DNA of 64,000 bases from Allomyces macrogynus ATCC 38327. Lineage: Eukaryota > Blastocladiomycota > Blastocladiomycetes > Blastocladiales > Blastocladiaceae. Below are positions 35,002-46,509 of the stretch, piece after piece. A program made the translations under genes and the position numbers. Location of the stretch: contig GG745353.1 of assembly GCA_000151295.1 (NCBI GenBank), positions 539,896-603,895 of the forward strand, given 5' to 3'. Within the stretch, counting starts at the first letter, position 1. Each line of letters starts with the position of its first letter. A model generated the notes under the pieces. It saw only the letters and a list, made by a program, of their open reading frames with translations, did no database searches and was not told the origin of the DNA.

Positions 35002-35828
35002 CTAGACCATCTTGTGGATCTTGTCGACCTCGGCGCACTTGGTGAGCGTGCCAGCCTCGAGGTGCTTCCACCAGTCGAACAAGAAGTTTTCGCAAATCAG
35101 GCGGAACCACGGCGTGAGTTTGACTTCGTTGGGCCGCTTCTCGGCTTCGACAAAGAGCGCGCGCAGCTCGTCGGGCGTCACGTACCGCGTCGCCTTGACT
35201 TCGTTTGGCGACGGGTGCAGCGCGACATTCTTGTCCTTCTTGGCAATGAAGATGTAATCAACCTCGTGCTCGCCCCACGTCGCGTCGGATGGCGCAAGGT
35301 AGTGGATGCGCGTCAAAAACTGCATTTCCGGCGCGGCCACCTCGGTGATGCCGAGCTCGTGGTCGAGTTTCCGGATGGCGGCGGTCGTGGCGCCCTGGAC
35401 GCCGTTGAGCTCGTCCTTTTTCGCGAGCGGGTGCGAGCAGCACGTGTTGGTCCAGTAGCCCGGGAACGTGATCTTCTCGTCGGCGCGCTGCTGCAACAGC
35501 AGCTTGTTCTCGTGGTTGAAGAGGAACACGGAAAAGGCGCGGTGCAGCAGACCCTTTTCAATGTTGGCCATGATGTGCGTGTTCTTCTTGGTGTCGAACC
35601 CGACCACCTTGTCGTCGCCATCGACGAGAATGCACATCTCCTCCATCAGGCGAACCTAGATACCGCGGTGCGTGGAGCCGTCGTGAGCCCGACGCGCTCG
35701 TTGATCCTGGAGCGAGTGGGCAAGCGAGCGAGACGAACCTGCTCCGGGTCATAGCCGTCGAGCTGGACCTCGCCGTTGGCGTTGACTTGCTGTGCGGCCA
35801 CAGCCTTCTGGCCCGTAGTCTGCGACAT
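35002..35828 (-). CDS. IDI1: Isopentenyl-diphosphate delta-isomerase
   Basis: Two exons, minus: 35828-35739 and 35655-35002 (247 aa). It isomerises IPP to DMAPP for sterol, ubiquinone and prenyl synthesis. The Nudix-type fold shows FPGYWTNTCCSHPLAKKDEL with the catalytic Cys, then ATTAAIRKLDHELGI, WGEHEVDYIF with the catalytic Glu, and LTPWFRLICENFLFDWW at the C-terminus. Intron 35656-35738 splits EQ / VRLMEEM in phase 0. Both the donor and the next exon begin GTTCG, so the junction is fixed by homology rather than by motif alone. It is divergent from the lumazine synthase gene. Confidence 0.95.
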
Positions 35829-36609
35829 GGTCGAGTCTGCAGGTCGTGATCCATCCGGGCCGTATTGGTCTGGTCAGTCGCCGTTCGTTCATCGTCACGA
35901 CGCGTTGTGGCGCCGCAGGTAATCCTTGCGCCCCGTCGTCCAGTGTGGCCCCATCGCGCGTTCGTCCACTCGGGAAACCATGGAGCAACACGGCTATAGC
36001 GCGGCCAGGGCAAGCTAACTGGGCGAGCACATCGTGGACGCGGCGGGGTGCAAGGGCGCCAGGGCGACGGATGCTGAATCTTGCGAATTTGAGCCGACCT
36101 TGTGCGTATTGGTGCAGCGAGTTGGAAGCGTGCAAGGCGCGGCGTGACGGCAAGAGCAGCGGAGCCGGTGGACAGTGGAAAGCAGGGCCAGCAAACGACA
36201 GGCGCGACGCAAGAGACCGGATCATGGTGAACGACGACCTTTGGCAGCGGTTGCAGCAGGTGGTGGTTGCAGGCAGCGGTGACGGCGGTGGCTGTTGGGG
36301 CGAAGAGGGGTTATTCGCCTTTTAGCGGTGCGCTGGCTGCGACGCCCTTGATTATTGACGTTGCCCCTGTCAGTCGAGGGGTCAAAGATCCGTGAAAGCA
36401 GTGAAAACGGCACACCGCGATTCTGATCCGAACAATCCGAACCTGTTGCGGTGCTGCCTGCTCATCCAGGCGCAACACGACCGTGATCAACTGCTACATC
36501 GTCGTCGACGCCGATTTGACCGCAAGCACGCTGTCCGCAAGCCGCCGCACTGCCCGCACCGCGAGCACCGACCAGTAATCTCGCGAGCTACGCGTCCAAA
36601 CTATCCAAC
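35829..36609. other. Bidirectional promoter IDI1 / RIB4
   Basis: A 0.78-kb interval between divergent starts. No TATA box or repeat recognised. Open frames here are compositional. Confidence 0.45.
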
Positions 36610-37125
36610 ATGCTCGACAAGGCCAAGACCCTGACGCACGGCGCCTACGACGCGGCCGCCGCTTCGGCGCTCAAGATCCTCGTGATCCACACGCGGTGGA
36701 ACGTCGAGATCGTGTCGGCGCTGCGCGACGGTGTCCTGGCGACGCTGACCAACCAGTACGCGATCCCGCGCAGCAACATTGACGTTGTGGAAGTGCCCGG
36801 CGCATTCGAGCTGCCGTTTGCGACCAAGGCGCTGCTCAAGCAGGGCAAGTACGACGCCGTGATCCCGATTGGGGTCCTGATCAAGGGCGCGACGGTCCAC
36901 TTCGAGTACATTTCCGAGTCGGCGACGCACGCGCTCATGAACGTTGGGCTCGAGTCGGGAACGCCCGTGATTTTCGGGATTTTGACGTGCTTGACCGAGG
37001 AGCAAGCGCTGCAGCGTGCTGGGATTGGTAGTGGTGCCGAGAAGGGCCACAACCACGGGATTGATTGGGCCGCGGCCGCCGTCGAGATGGCACTGCTCAA
37101 CCAGGGCAAGGCGCGCAAGCATTGA
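36610..37125 (+). CDS. RIB4: 6,7-dimethyl-8-ribityllumazine synthase
   Basis: Single-exon, 171 aa. It condenses 3,4-dihydroxybutanone phosphate with the ribitylamino-pyrimidine, the penultimate riboflavin step. Motifs: ILVIHTRWNVEIV (pyrimidine site Trp), VPGAFELPFATKAL, IPIGVLIKGATVHFEYISES, PVIFGILTCLTEEQALQRAG and GHNHGIDWAAAAVEMA. The last of these matches the fungal GHNHG(I/V)DW motif. Length and motif spacing are normal for the fungal enzyme. It is one of only two intronless genes found in this window. Confidence 0.97.
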   Translation: MLDKAKTLTHGAYDAAAASALKILVIHTRWNVEIVSALRDGVLATLTNQYAIPRSNIDVVEVPGAFELPFATKALLKQGKYDAVIPIGVLIKGATVHFEYISESATHALMNVGLESGTPVIFGILTCLTEEQALQRAGIGSGAEKGHNHGIDWAAAAVEMALLNQGKARKH

Positions 37126-37338
37126 TCAGTACAGTATTTTTTGGTCGCGCATGATGGGGATGGATTCGCTGCTTGGCAGTCTGGGCAAGTGCCATTCCAG
37201 ACGCTCGCGGACGGGTCACGGACCGCGCGTGTCTTGCCCTGTCGACGTGCCCTTTCCTGTTCTTACGAAGCGGCCCTCAAATCACTTGCAAAAAACACCA
37301 AATGATACATTCCTCCTCATCCACAACACTGTCCACCC

Positions 37339-40300
37339 TCACTCGCTCCCGCCCGGCGCGAAATGCGTCTTGAGTAGCGCCGACAACGCCGACGACTTGG
37401 CCTTCAACCCGCGCAAGAACGTCGACACCTCCACATTGCGCTTGAGCTCCTCGGCCCGTGCCGCCGCATCGAGCTTATACACGTCGAACCACTTCTCGAC
37501 CTCGGGCGCATCCAAATTCAACACCTCATCCTGGACCAACCGCGTCTCGTCGCGCCCCGCACGCTGCGTGACATCCAACAACGCCTCAAACATCTCCTCG
37601 CGCTGCTGCACGTCCAACGGCGGGTTCCCCGGGGCAAACGCGACCGTCAGTGCGCGGCGCCAGAGCTTCCGCAGCGCCAACCGGCGCTCGCCCGCAGCCA
37701 ACGGAATGGTCACAAGCACTTGCGCGACATCAACGAGCGAGGTGCCCGCGGGACAAATTTCAGCGAGCCATGGCGCGGGCACAGCGTGGCCGTGCTGCAT
37801 GCGCCGCGCGACCCACTGTGACGGGAGCCGTTTCACGTCGGAGCTGCTGGTATTGGCGAGCGCCGGGACGCCCTGGTGCGCGTGCCGCGCCTGCACGTCG
37901 TTGGCGAGCAGGTATGCGCGAACGACCTGGTCGTGCCGCGCGATAGTGTCGCGGTCGCGGTCGTTCGTCGCGCGCGCGGCAAGGACGCCGACGGCCATGG
38001 TCACGAGGTCGTAAACGTACCCGCGCGCTGCGACCGACGCGAGTTGCGGGCCGGCGAGGAGGAGGTCCTTGACGGCGTCGTGCAACCGGCTCTGTTGCAG
38101 GTAGTAGAGGCCGCCAACGACCATGGGCGGGTGCGCGGCGAGGAATTTCTCGAAAAGGGGCGGGAACGCGAGACCCGTGGCGAGTGCGCGCGGATGGTCC
38201 TCGTCGACGAACACGAGCTGGGTCAAGTAGTAGAGCACGAACGCGGCGCCCGCGGGCTCGCGCTGGTTCGCCCACTCGATAACCGTGTCGTTGATTGGGT
38301 CGGCAGGCAGGTTCGCGTGCTGGTGCGTCAGGTAGACGGCCTGCAGTTTGGGGACCACGTACTTGTGCACGAGTTCCGCGGCACCCTTGGTGTACACGTC
38401 CATGAGCGCAACAACGGCCTCTTCCCACGACAGCCGCCGTGCCGTGCCGCGCGGGACCTCGATCAGTGCGCCGGCCTTGGGAATGCTCGGCAGGGTCGTC
38501 GGCACGGGTGGCGCGAGAAGCGGGTACGTAGCATCAAGCATGGCCGTCACGGCTTCGCCGAGATTGACTGCCAAGTCGCGGCGGTTTCCGGTCCCCGCAG
38601 GCCCGATCGTCTTGAGGTTAAAGTCGACGAGCTTCATGAGCGAGGCCATGGCCGGCTTGGGGTCCACGCCAAACGCGTCCAGTTGCTTGAGCACGTCCTC
38701 GGCCGTGATCCCGCGGACCACAGCGACCGCGGTTGGGTTAATGCTGAAGTGCAGCTGCTGCGCGACATTGGTCGCGTCGGCCGCGACGGCGCGCGCGTAC
38801 AGGTGGTCGAGCACGGCCGCGACCGACTCGCACGAAAGCAAGACCGAACACAGCTCGTCGGGGATGTCGGCCGCGAGCACGGCGCGGCGCGCCTCGACCG
38901 CCAGAAACTGGTCAAGCACATGCGTGCGCGCTACCTGCCCGAGCTGCTCAAAGCACGCGTCGGAGCGCAAGAACCGCAAATAATTGCCAAAGTACTCGCG
39001 CTGCTGGTCGGCGCGCGTCAGCGGATCGTCATCGACGTACAGCGGCGCATGCAGAAGATCGTGCGCGTACTGCGCCATTTCGTGCTCGGAAATGGCGGGC
39101 ATGTCGCGCGACGGTTTGCAGCCAAAGTAGACAATCGAGTTGAGTTCGTCGGTCGACGTCTTGGCCAAGTCCATCTGCTCAGTATCGCCCGCGGCAGAGC
39201 GACGCAACGAGCGCCCCAGGTTATTGCTGCGCCGCGGCACAAGTTCCAGGATCCCTTGGCTCACGTCGAGGAAGTGCGCCTTGTTCCCGGCGCCGAGCAC
39301 GGCCGCGACAAGTTCGTGCGCGCCCGACGCCCACTCGATTGCATCGTGCATGTCGGCAGCCGCGTCGAAGATTTCGACACCCGTCGCGTTTGCGGCGACG
39401 ATCTGGCCAGTAGCCAGGCGCACGACACCGACTGTCCCCGGATCGCCCAATTCGAGTTGCCGGAACTGCGGATTCACGTTGGTCTTGAACGGCGCGTCGA
39501 AAAAGGCGCACAACAACGCGTGGTCGTCGCCCACCTCCTCCTCGTTTTCAATCTCCGACACGACCACGGCGCCGTGATCGTCCACGACCAGAGCGCGCAC
39601 GTCGACGAGCGTCGCGTCAAGGTCGCGCACATTGACAAGCGAGTGCGCCGACTGTTCCTGCAAGACGATTTGCGGCCCACGGCCGCGCGCCGCATCAAAG
39701 TCGCGCGCAACGCCGCGTGGTTCCCACCGCTCAATGTTACTGTAGGTGAGCACGTAAAACTGGCCCGCGTAGGCGGTTGCAGCGACAATGGCCTCGGCTT
39801 CGGCACGGTTACCGCCCACGACACGCTTGAAACTCGACAAGATGCCTCCCCACGGCCGTTCCACGGGGACGAGCGCAATCGGGTTCGTGCCACCAAGGAA
39901 CAGGGCAAACAGGCGCGTACGCGTCGCGACCAGGACCGTGCTTCCAGTAATGGCGACCGAGACGATCGGGTCAATGGGCGAGTACTCGCGCGGCGTGAGG
40001 AACGGGGTCGGGACATAGGAACCGGCGGGCATGGGCGGGATTTCGAGGTGGACGGGTGCCGTGAGCGGGTCCGGGAAGACGAGCAGCTCGCCATTCGTCG
40101 GCAGCGTCACGATCACGGCGCAGAACGACGGGTCGACGGGGGCCAAGTAAACGTGCGGTCCGTGCGGCGATGGCGCGTGCGGGGTGCGCGGGTGTGTCGT
40201 CGCGCCCACGCCCATATCGGCCGACCCGAGCTCGCTCGCGGTCGTGTCCACGTCCATGGACTCGTCCTCGTCGTCGTCGTCGTAGCGGAAGCTCGTGCCC

Positions 40301-40713
40301 CGAGCCGGCGAACGCGATGGTGCTGGCGGAGTCGCGATTCGAGCGGTCGTCGCGGCAAAGGTCGGCGGGTACTCGAGCACCTGCACGTCGGCATTGTCCT
40401 CAAAGTTCCACAGATGGCACGCCGATGCCGTGGTGACTGCGGCAGTCGAGGTGGCCGTGCACAGGGTGCCATGGACCGATCCCGGCGCGGCTACAGCAAG
40501 AAATAGGCGTCAGAAGACAGAATACAAGTAACTTGCTGCTCAATTGAGGTATTTACCAAGGACCTCGTTGCGTACGCTGATCGGAAGTGACTGCGTGACG
40601 CGCACGTCGCCAAACACCGACTTGGCAGCAAGCTTGCCGGGTGCAATGGGCGTGCGCGCGCCCGCTGGAATGTAGGACGCTCGCGGCGTTTGCGGGCGGA
40701 ACGTGGGCATCAT
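37339..40713 (-). CDS. NUP133: Nup133-like nucleoporin (outer-ring Y complex)
   Basis: Two exons, minus: 40713-40557 and 40490-37339 (1,102 aa). The layout fits Nup133: an N-terminal beta-propeller region (ACHLWNF, then YVLTYSNIERWE) and a long alpha-helical stack to the C-terminus (for example REYFGNYLRFLRSDACFEQL, then VEKWFDVYKLDAAARAEEL). Nup133 anchors the Y complex in the nuclear pore and contacts membranes through its propeller. The start MMPTFRPQTPRASY is the first ATG in frame; a GTG-initiated extension through a repeat is unlikely. The intron 40491-40556 joins in phase 1. Individual sequence identity is low, so a Nup155-class assignment is the main alternative. Confidence 0.75.
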
Positions 40714-41326
40714 GATTGCTGGGTCGCTGCTGGGTCGTTGATCTGCACTTGCGCGCTCTTGACCAGATTTCGCGGCCTTGTCGGCAACTTGGGGCAGCGG
40801 CACGCAACCTCGGCGGCGTGCAGGTCGTGTCGTCGTGCAGGTCGTGTCGTCGTGCAGCTTGTCGTGCAGCTTGTCGTGCAGCTTGTCGTTGACGGGCTCG
40901 TCGTCGACGGTGCTGCTCGGATGGTCGTGTGCAACAAAGTGATCAAGAAGTTCTAGACAGGCTGGACAGGTTCGTCACGCGGCTACACGCCACAGTGGGC
41001 GACACTGTCTCCCGCAAGTAAGCCGATCTCGCACGTGGACACTCGCAGAGGCATCAGCTGCTTGTTTGCGCTTGTCGGCCCTGCTGGCAACAGAATACCT
41101 ATCACGAAGTCCACACGCTTTATCTCCACCGGCGCCAGATTCAATTATATATTTCACATCGAGACGGTCGCTCAGCACCCAGCAACCCGCCAGGAACGCG
41201 CACGCAAGCCCCAGCAATCCACGGCGCGCTCTCTGTTCTCCACCGCGCCACGCCGGTTCTCGGTCAACAGCGGTCCCTGCATCCGCTCATCCGCTCAACA
41301 ACGACCCACAACAACCAACCATCAAG
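40714..41326. other. Bidirectional promoter NUP133 / dynamin gene
   Basis: 0.61 kb. It holds a repeat cluster at 40818-40887 near the NUP133 start, and a TATA-like ttatatat at about 41146-41152, some 175 bp before the dynamin ATG. Confidence 0.5.
40818..40887. repeat. Compound tandem repeat upstream of NUP133
   Basis: Two copies of a 17-nt unit (gtgcaggtcgtgtcgtc, 40818-40851) are followed by three copies of a 12-nt unit (gtgcagcttgtc, 40852-40887). The two units share the gtgcag...gtc core. Confidence 0.9.
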
Positions 41327-43712
41327 ATGACCGCGCAGACCGACCTGATCGCGCTCATCAACCAGCTGCAGGACATCTTGTCGGAGCTCGGCACGTCGCC
41401 GCTCGACCTGCCGCAGATCGCCGTGGTCGGGTCGCAATCGTCGGGCAAGTCGTCGGTGCTCGAGGCCATTGTCGGCAAGGATTTCCTGCCGAAGGGCGCC
41501 GGCATTGTCACCCGCCGCCCTCTGATCCTGCAGCTGAACTATGCGCCTGTCGACCCAGAGACGCCCGATGAGCCGGAAGAATGGGCGGTATGGATCGCGC
41601 CTGCTCCATGATCCGCTACGCACTCAACGCCGGGGACCCTGACCATACCATCTTCAATGACCAGGAATTCCAACACCTGCCGGGCCAGCAATTCGCCGAC
41701 TTTGGCGAAGTAAAGCGTGAAATCGAGCGCGAAACGGCGCGCATCGCCGGCGACAACAAGGGCATTTCCGACGAACCCATCACGCTGCGCGTGCACTCCC
41801 CCTCGGTGGTGGACCTGACGCTCGTCGACTTACCCGGCCTGACCAAGATCCCCGTGGGTGACCAGCCATCCGACATTGAATTGCAGATCCGCGACCTGAT
41901 CATGAAATTCATCTTGCAGCCCAACTGCATCATTCTCGCCGTGTCCCCCGCGAACGTGGATCTCGCCAACTCTGACTCGCTCAAGCTCGCGCGCGAAGTT
42001 GACCCACAGGGTCTGCGCACGTTGGGGTTGTTGACCAAGGTGGATTTGATGGAAACGGGGTCGCACGCGCTCGATATTTTGGGCGGGCGCGTCTACCCGC
42101 TGCGGCTCGGGTTTGTTGCCGTCGTGAACCGGTCTCAGCGCGATATCGAGGCGCGCCGCACGCTTGAGTGGTCGCGGAAGCGCGAGCAGCAGTTTTTTTC
42201 GGGTCGCACCCGACCTACGCCCCGATCGCAGGACGGTGCGGGACCGCCGCACTGGCCCGCACGCTCAACAGCGTCCTGCTCGACCACATTCGCGCACAGT
42301 TGCCGGACCTCAAGGCGCGGCTGTCGGCCCTGATTGCTGCCAAGCAGAATGAGCTCGTCACCTACGGCGAATCCCCTGCGGTCCTGGCCGCCACGGCGTC
42401 CGGCTCGGCCTCGCCCAACGCCGTCGTCCTGCGTCTGATCGCGCTCTACGCGACCGAGTTCCAGGCGTCGATCGAGGGCACGCGCACGGCCGCGGCGCTG
42501 ACCGACTTGACAGGTGGCGCGCGCATTTTCGCGATTTTCCACGACGGGTTTGCGCGCGCGCTCGATGCGCTCGACCCGGTTTCGGCGCTCACCGTGCACG
42601 AAATCCGGACGGCGATCCAGAATTCGACGGGCGCGCGGTCGGCGCTGTTCTTTGTCCCGGAAGCCGCATTCGACTTACTGGTCAAACCGCAAATCGCGCG
42701 CTTGGCCGCACCGGCGATGCACTGCGTCGACCACGTGTTTGAAGAACTGTTGCGGCTCACGCACGAGTGCTGTTCCGCGGAACTGAAACGGTTCCCGACA
42801 TTGCACGCGCGGCTGGTCGAGGCGGTCACGGCGCTGCTCAAGGAGCACTTGGCCCCGACGCGGTCGTTTGTACAGACGTTGGTTGCGCTGCAGTCGGCGT
42901 ACATCAACACGGCACACCCGGATTTCATTGGCGGGGCGCGCGCCGTTGCGCAATTGGAAAAGAAGTACGCGCGCGAACGCAAGCGGCGGGACGCGGCGAA
43001 CGACCAAATGCGCCGGCTCGCACACCAGTACTCGGCGGGACCCAGTTCTGCGGCTGGTGCGTCCGGCTCGAGTGCACGTGGTGCTGCGGTCACGCCCGTG
43101 TACGACGGCACGACCGCGCCGCCGTCGGCGGTCGGGACGGCCGCGTCGCCCGGGGCCGCGGGATCCGGGGCGGGATCGGCAGCGGCAATCAACGGCCGCG
43201 ACCGGGATGGGTTCTTCACGTTCATGTTTGGGCAGCAGCCAGGGGCACGGACGAGCGGGAGCGCGCCGGCAGGAGGACCTAATCTCAACGGCCGCGGCGT
43301 ACCTGTGGCCCCCGCGAGCGAAGCCGGCGGCGATGGCGGCGACGACGACGACACCATGTCTGTCGCCAGTGCCGCGCGTCCGCGCCGTGCCGCGTCGACC
43401 GAGCGCGGCACCCACGGGAGTGATCGCGACCCGGAAGAGTTTACGATTGCGCTGATTCGGTCACTGATCACGTCGTATTTCGGCATTGTCAAGAAGACGC
43501 TGGCCGACGCGGTGCCCAAGGCGGTCATGCACTTGCTGGTGAATGATACGCTCGCGATGCTGCAGACGCGGCTCGTCGAGGCGCTCTACCGCGACGAAAT
43601 GCTCCCGGAGCTCTTGCAGGAGAACCCGGCGCTCGTCAAGCAGCGCGAGGCGTGTCGCGCGCAGCTGGCCGTGTACCAGCGCGCCATGGAGGTGATTGCG
43701 CAGGCGTATTGA
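41327..43712 (+). CDS. DNM1: Dynamin-related GTPase (Dnm1/Vps1 type), apparent frameshift
   Basis: Exon 1 is 41327-41587, intron 41588-41664, then 41665-43712. GTPase motifs: G1 [10 protein letters not shown]2 Thr in [11 protein letters not shown]3 [18 protein letters not shown] and G4 TKVDLM. The middle/stalk region shows [33 protein letters not shown] and [14 protein letters not shown] variable insert (about 43030-43430) precedes the GED ([30 protein letters not shown]). These proteins pinch mitochondria, peroxisomes or vacuolar/endosomal membranes. The reading frame changes between DIEARRTLE (about 42165) and [15 protein letters not shown] (about 42202), and the sequence is one base short there. 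Seven T at 42193-42199 are the likeliest site. Everything else is intact. Confidence 0.88.
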
Positions 43713-44611
43713 GCGAGGAGGAGGAGCGGGAATAAATTGTAGACCAATTGGATGACGGCAGGGCCGGCGTGATGCGCGACACACCCGGGCACGTCCCGCA
43801 AAACGCAAAACAAAACGGCAGCAGCAGGGATTGGCGTTGTCACGGTCACGGCGTGTGTGCGCATAGATGGCGAGGCGGAAACGAGGAGACCAAAATGAAG
43901 TCCGGTGGCAAGCCCCATGCCGGTCGTGCAGCCGTCTGCACCTCGCGCTGCTCCACCTCTTCCTCTCCCCCAACTGTCCTCTTGCTCTCGAACCGCAGCA
44001 AGCACCACCGCGACGCCGTCTTCCTCGCGCTTCGGCACCAGCTCGGACCAAGCGCACTCCACCCATCCGCGTGCCTGCAGCGACCGCACCCGGCATTGCT
44101 CGAGGTCGACGCCCGCCAAGCAACCGCCAACCCAGCCGCCGCAATCCCTCAAGGTCCGTGCGACTTGCGGCCCCTCTTCGCCGCGTGCGTCATGGTCGCA
44201 GTGCGATATCGGTGCCAGCATGCTTGCGCTGTCTGCTCGCAACGCGGAGCGGACGAGCAGCGGCAGCGGACGCCGCGCGACGCAAGCGCGACACTCGCGA
44301 CAGCGCCACACGCGGGCCATGTGCGGTCGCCTTGGCCCCCTGTCGAGTCCCCGACCGCACCCGCACACGCGCACCGCTGCCGCCGAACGATGCTGTGCGC
44401 GCCCGACGACGTCGGCGAATGCATATGTGCAGATGACTGACTCGATGCCGACGACTGCGTGGGGACGTGGGGACGTGGTGCTGGCAACTTCTCTTGTGTA
44501 GGAAGGAGACCAAGGCGACGCTCGACGTGCTAGTGCTGTTGGCTCCCTCTCCCTCTGTTCCTCCCCGCTCTCGTGCTCTCGCCCTACTTCGTCTCCGCCG
44601 TTCTCGTCACG
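43713..44611. other. Spacer dynamin gene to C2H2 gene
   Basis: 0.9 kb. Several overlapping open frames on both strands have mutually incompatible, Arg/Ser/Pro-rich translations and no family match. I see no supported gene. Confidence 0.5.
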
Positions 44612-45685
44612 ATGCTCGGTACCCCGACCGCCGCGCCCATTGCCATTCCGAGCAAGGCGCACCTTGCGTCGTCGTCGCTCGACGACGAGGAGGTCGATGT
44701 GGTCCCGGCCCTCGGCGCGTCGCTGACCAAGTCGTCGGTCCCGCTGCTCATGACGCCCTCGTCCCCCGCACCGTTTTCGTCGGGCCTGATTCCGCCGCAC
44801 GGCACGCCCGTCACGCCCAACCCGCACCTGCTCGGGTCCTCCCTCGGTACCTCGCTGCGCGCCACGCGGTTCGACCCGTACCCGGCCGCGCCCGCGCCTA
44901 CTCCGGCCAGCTCGTTTGTGGACGCCAGCTACATGCACGCAGCCGCTGCTGCGTCGTCGGCAGCGACCCCCGCAGCTGTTGCGGCCGCCCTCCCGGCGCT
45001 CTCGTCGTCGGTCTACGAGCGGCAACTCGCGTTCAACTCGGACCCGTTCTCGTCGGCGACCCCGACCACCACGTCGGTCCCGCTCGGGTCGAGTTTCCTC
45101 GGCACGACGCCAACGACCCCGACGCACCTGTCGTCCGGCCTCGTCGCGCCTGCAACTACCCCCGTGGCCCCGTCGTACCTGGCGCCCATGACGGCCGCCA
45201 TGGCGACCCTCTCCACGTCCCCCGGTCCCGTCCCTCACGCGCCGACGCCCGCCAACACGCCCGGCCAACCGTCCGTTCTTTCCGCGGCACTCAGCGGCTC
45301 GGCGCGCACGCGGCGGCGGTCATCGCTGTCGATTACGGCGACCATGGGCAACGCCGCTTCGGCCGCGTCGGACCTCTACCTGTGCGACGAGTGCGGCAAG
45401 GTGTTGCGCACGGCCACGTCCCTCGCCGCGCACCGTGCCGAACACCAGGCGCAGTGGCGCGCGCAGGGCGGGAGCAACGCGCGCCGGATGCCCGGCGGGA
45501 ACGTGCCGGTCGGTACGGCGGCGGTGGTGGCGGCGGCCGCGGCCGCGGTGGCCAACGGTGCCGCGGGTCCCGTGAGCGGTGCGTCCGCGCCGGCATCGAC
45601 GTCGGCATCGACGGTGTCGACGCTGCCGAGTTCCCCGGCGCCGGGCGACGACGAGATCATGTTCCCGATGCACGACGACGCGTAA
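44612..45685 (+). CDS. Single C2H2 zinc-finger protein, low complexity
   Basis: Intronless, 357 aa. Almost the whole protein is Ala/Ser/Pro/Thr-rich. One C2H2 finger sits near the C-terminal third (CDECGKVLRTATSLAAHRAEH) with normal spacing. Just before it is a basic serine motif (RTRRRSSLS) that looks like a PKA-type phosphosite or nuclear signal. A single finger with long disordered flanks suggests a nuclear regulatory protein, but the family is not recognisable. The start is the first ATG after a pyrimidine-rich leader. The acidic end (DDEIMFPMHDDA) is distinctive. Confidence 0.75.
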   Translation: MLGTPTAAPIAIPSKAHLASSSLDDEEVDVVPALGASLTKSSVPLLMTPSSPAPFSSGLIPPHGTPVTPNPHLLGSSLGTSLRATRFDPYPAAPAPTPASSFVDASYMHAAAAASSAATPAAVAAALPALSSSVYERQLAFNSDPFSSATPTTTSVPLGSSFLGTTPTTPTHLSSGLVAPATTPVAPSYLAPMTAAMATLSTSPGPVPHAPTPANTPGQPSVLSAALSGSARTRRRSSLSITATMGNAASAASDLYLCDECGKVLRTATSLAAHRAEHQAQWRAQGGSNARRMPGGNVPVGTAAVVAAAAAAVANGAAGPVSGASAPASTSASTVSTLPSSPAPGDDEIMFPMHDDA

Positions 45686-46509
45686 GCGGGTGTTGGTCGC
45701 GCATCCCTCAAGTCAGTCGTGCGTGACAAGGGCGGCGCATTGGGCGCCGGGCGGTCCACGTGCTGCGCCATGTTAACTCTTGTCTTTTCTCCCTCTCTTC
45801 ACCATCATTTCGCCAGTGCTCTGCCGCGCCGGCATTCCCATTTTGATTCTTTTTGAGGTCTAGTTCTTTTTTTCCTGGGCGGTCGGGTCTTGCTTTTTTG
45901 ATTTTATTTTGAGCGAGCGAGTGCTCTGCGAGAGGCTGGGGTGCGCGCTGGCCATCTTTTGCGGTTGTTCTGCGTTGGTTTGTGTGTGTTTTGCTCTGTT
46001 GGATTTGCGATTTTTCAATCAAACACGGCTCGATTTGGCGAAGTCCTTGCGTGGCCGGGTTGCCACCGACTTGCGTGCGAATCCTGGAGGCGGGGGATTT
46101 CGAATCCGCACGTGCCGTCGTGGCACCGAGGGGTGTGCGTCAAGTTGCGGCGATAGCAGGGTGGTCGGATCAGCAATCTTCAGGAGACGCCCTGGCACGC
46201 CGCTGCCCGATCCCTGCCGCACTGCTGCAACACCACGACGCGCACCAGCGCGGCAAGTCGCCGGCCTCACACTCACGCCAAAACCACCGCTGTCGCCGAC
46301 GCTCTCGACGTCGCCATCTGCACGCTCGACACGCACGCAGCTCCGGCCCCAAGACGCTCGCGCAAGTAGACTCCACCAACTGCAGCCGCCCGAGGGCCTA
46401 CGACTGCAATTTGCTCGCTCTCTGACGCTGCGACCTGGATCGCAAGCTGCTGCAAACCGGCCGGCCAACCCGAAATCGAGCCTGACGACGACAATCACGA
46501 CCTGCCGCC
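45686..46509. other. Spacer C2H2 gene to fatty-acid hydroxylase
   Basis: 0.82 kb with T-rich stretches at about 45840-45910. A TTTCGAATCC motif near 46107 resembles a tRNA B box, but no matching acceptor stem or A box could be built on either strand. No gene supported. Confidence 0.45.

Noticed and set aside
37876..40506. 876-aa plus-strand frame opposite NUP133
   Set aside because: Antisense shadow of a GC-rich coding region; the minus strand encodes a nucleoporin-like protein with a spliced start.
43748..44513. Overlapping open frames between the dynamin and C2H2 genes
   Set aside because: Several mutually exclusive frames of similar length on both strands, no motif, no coherent splice signals.
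46095..46130. Possible tRNA (B-box-like TTTCGAATCC)
   Set aside because: The T-stem has mismatches and no acceptor stem or A box could be formed on either strand.
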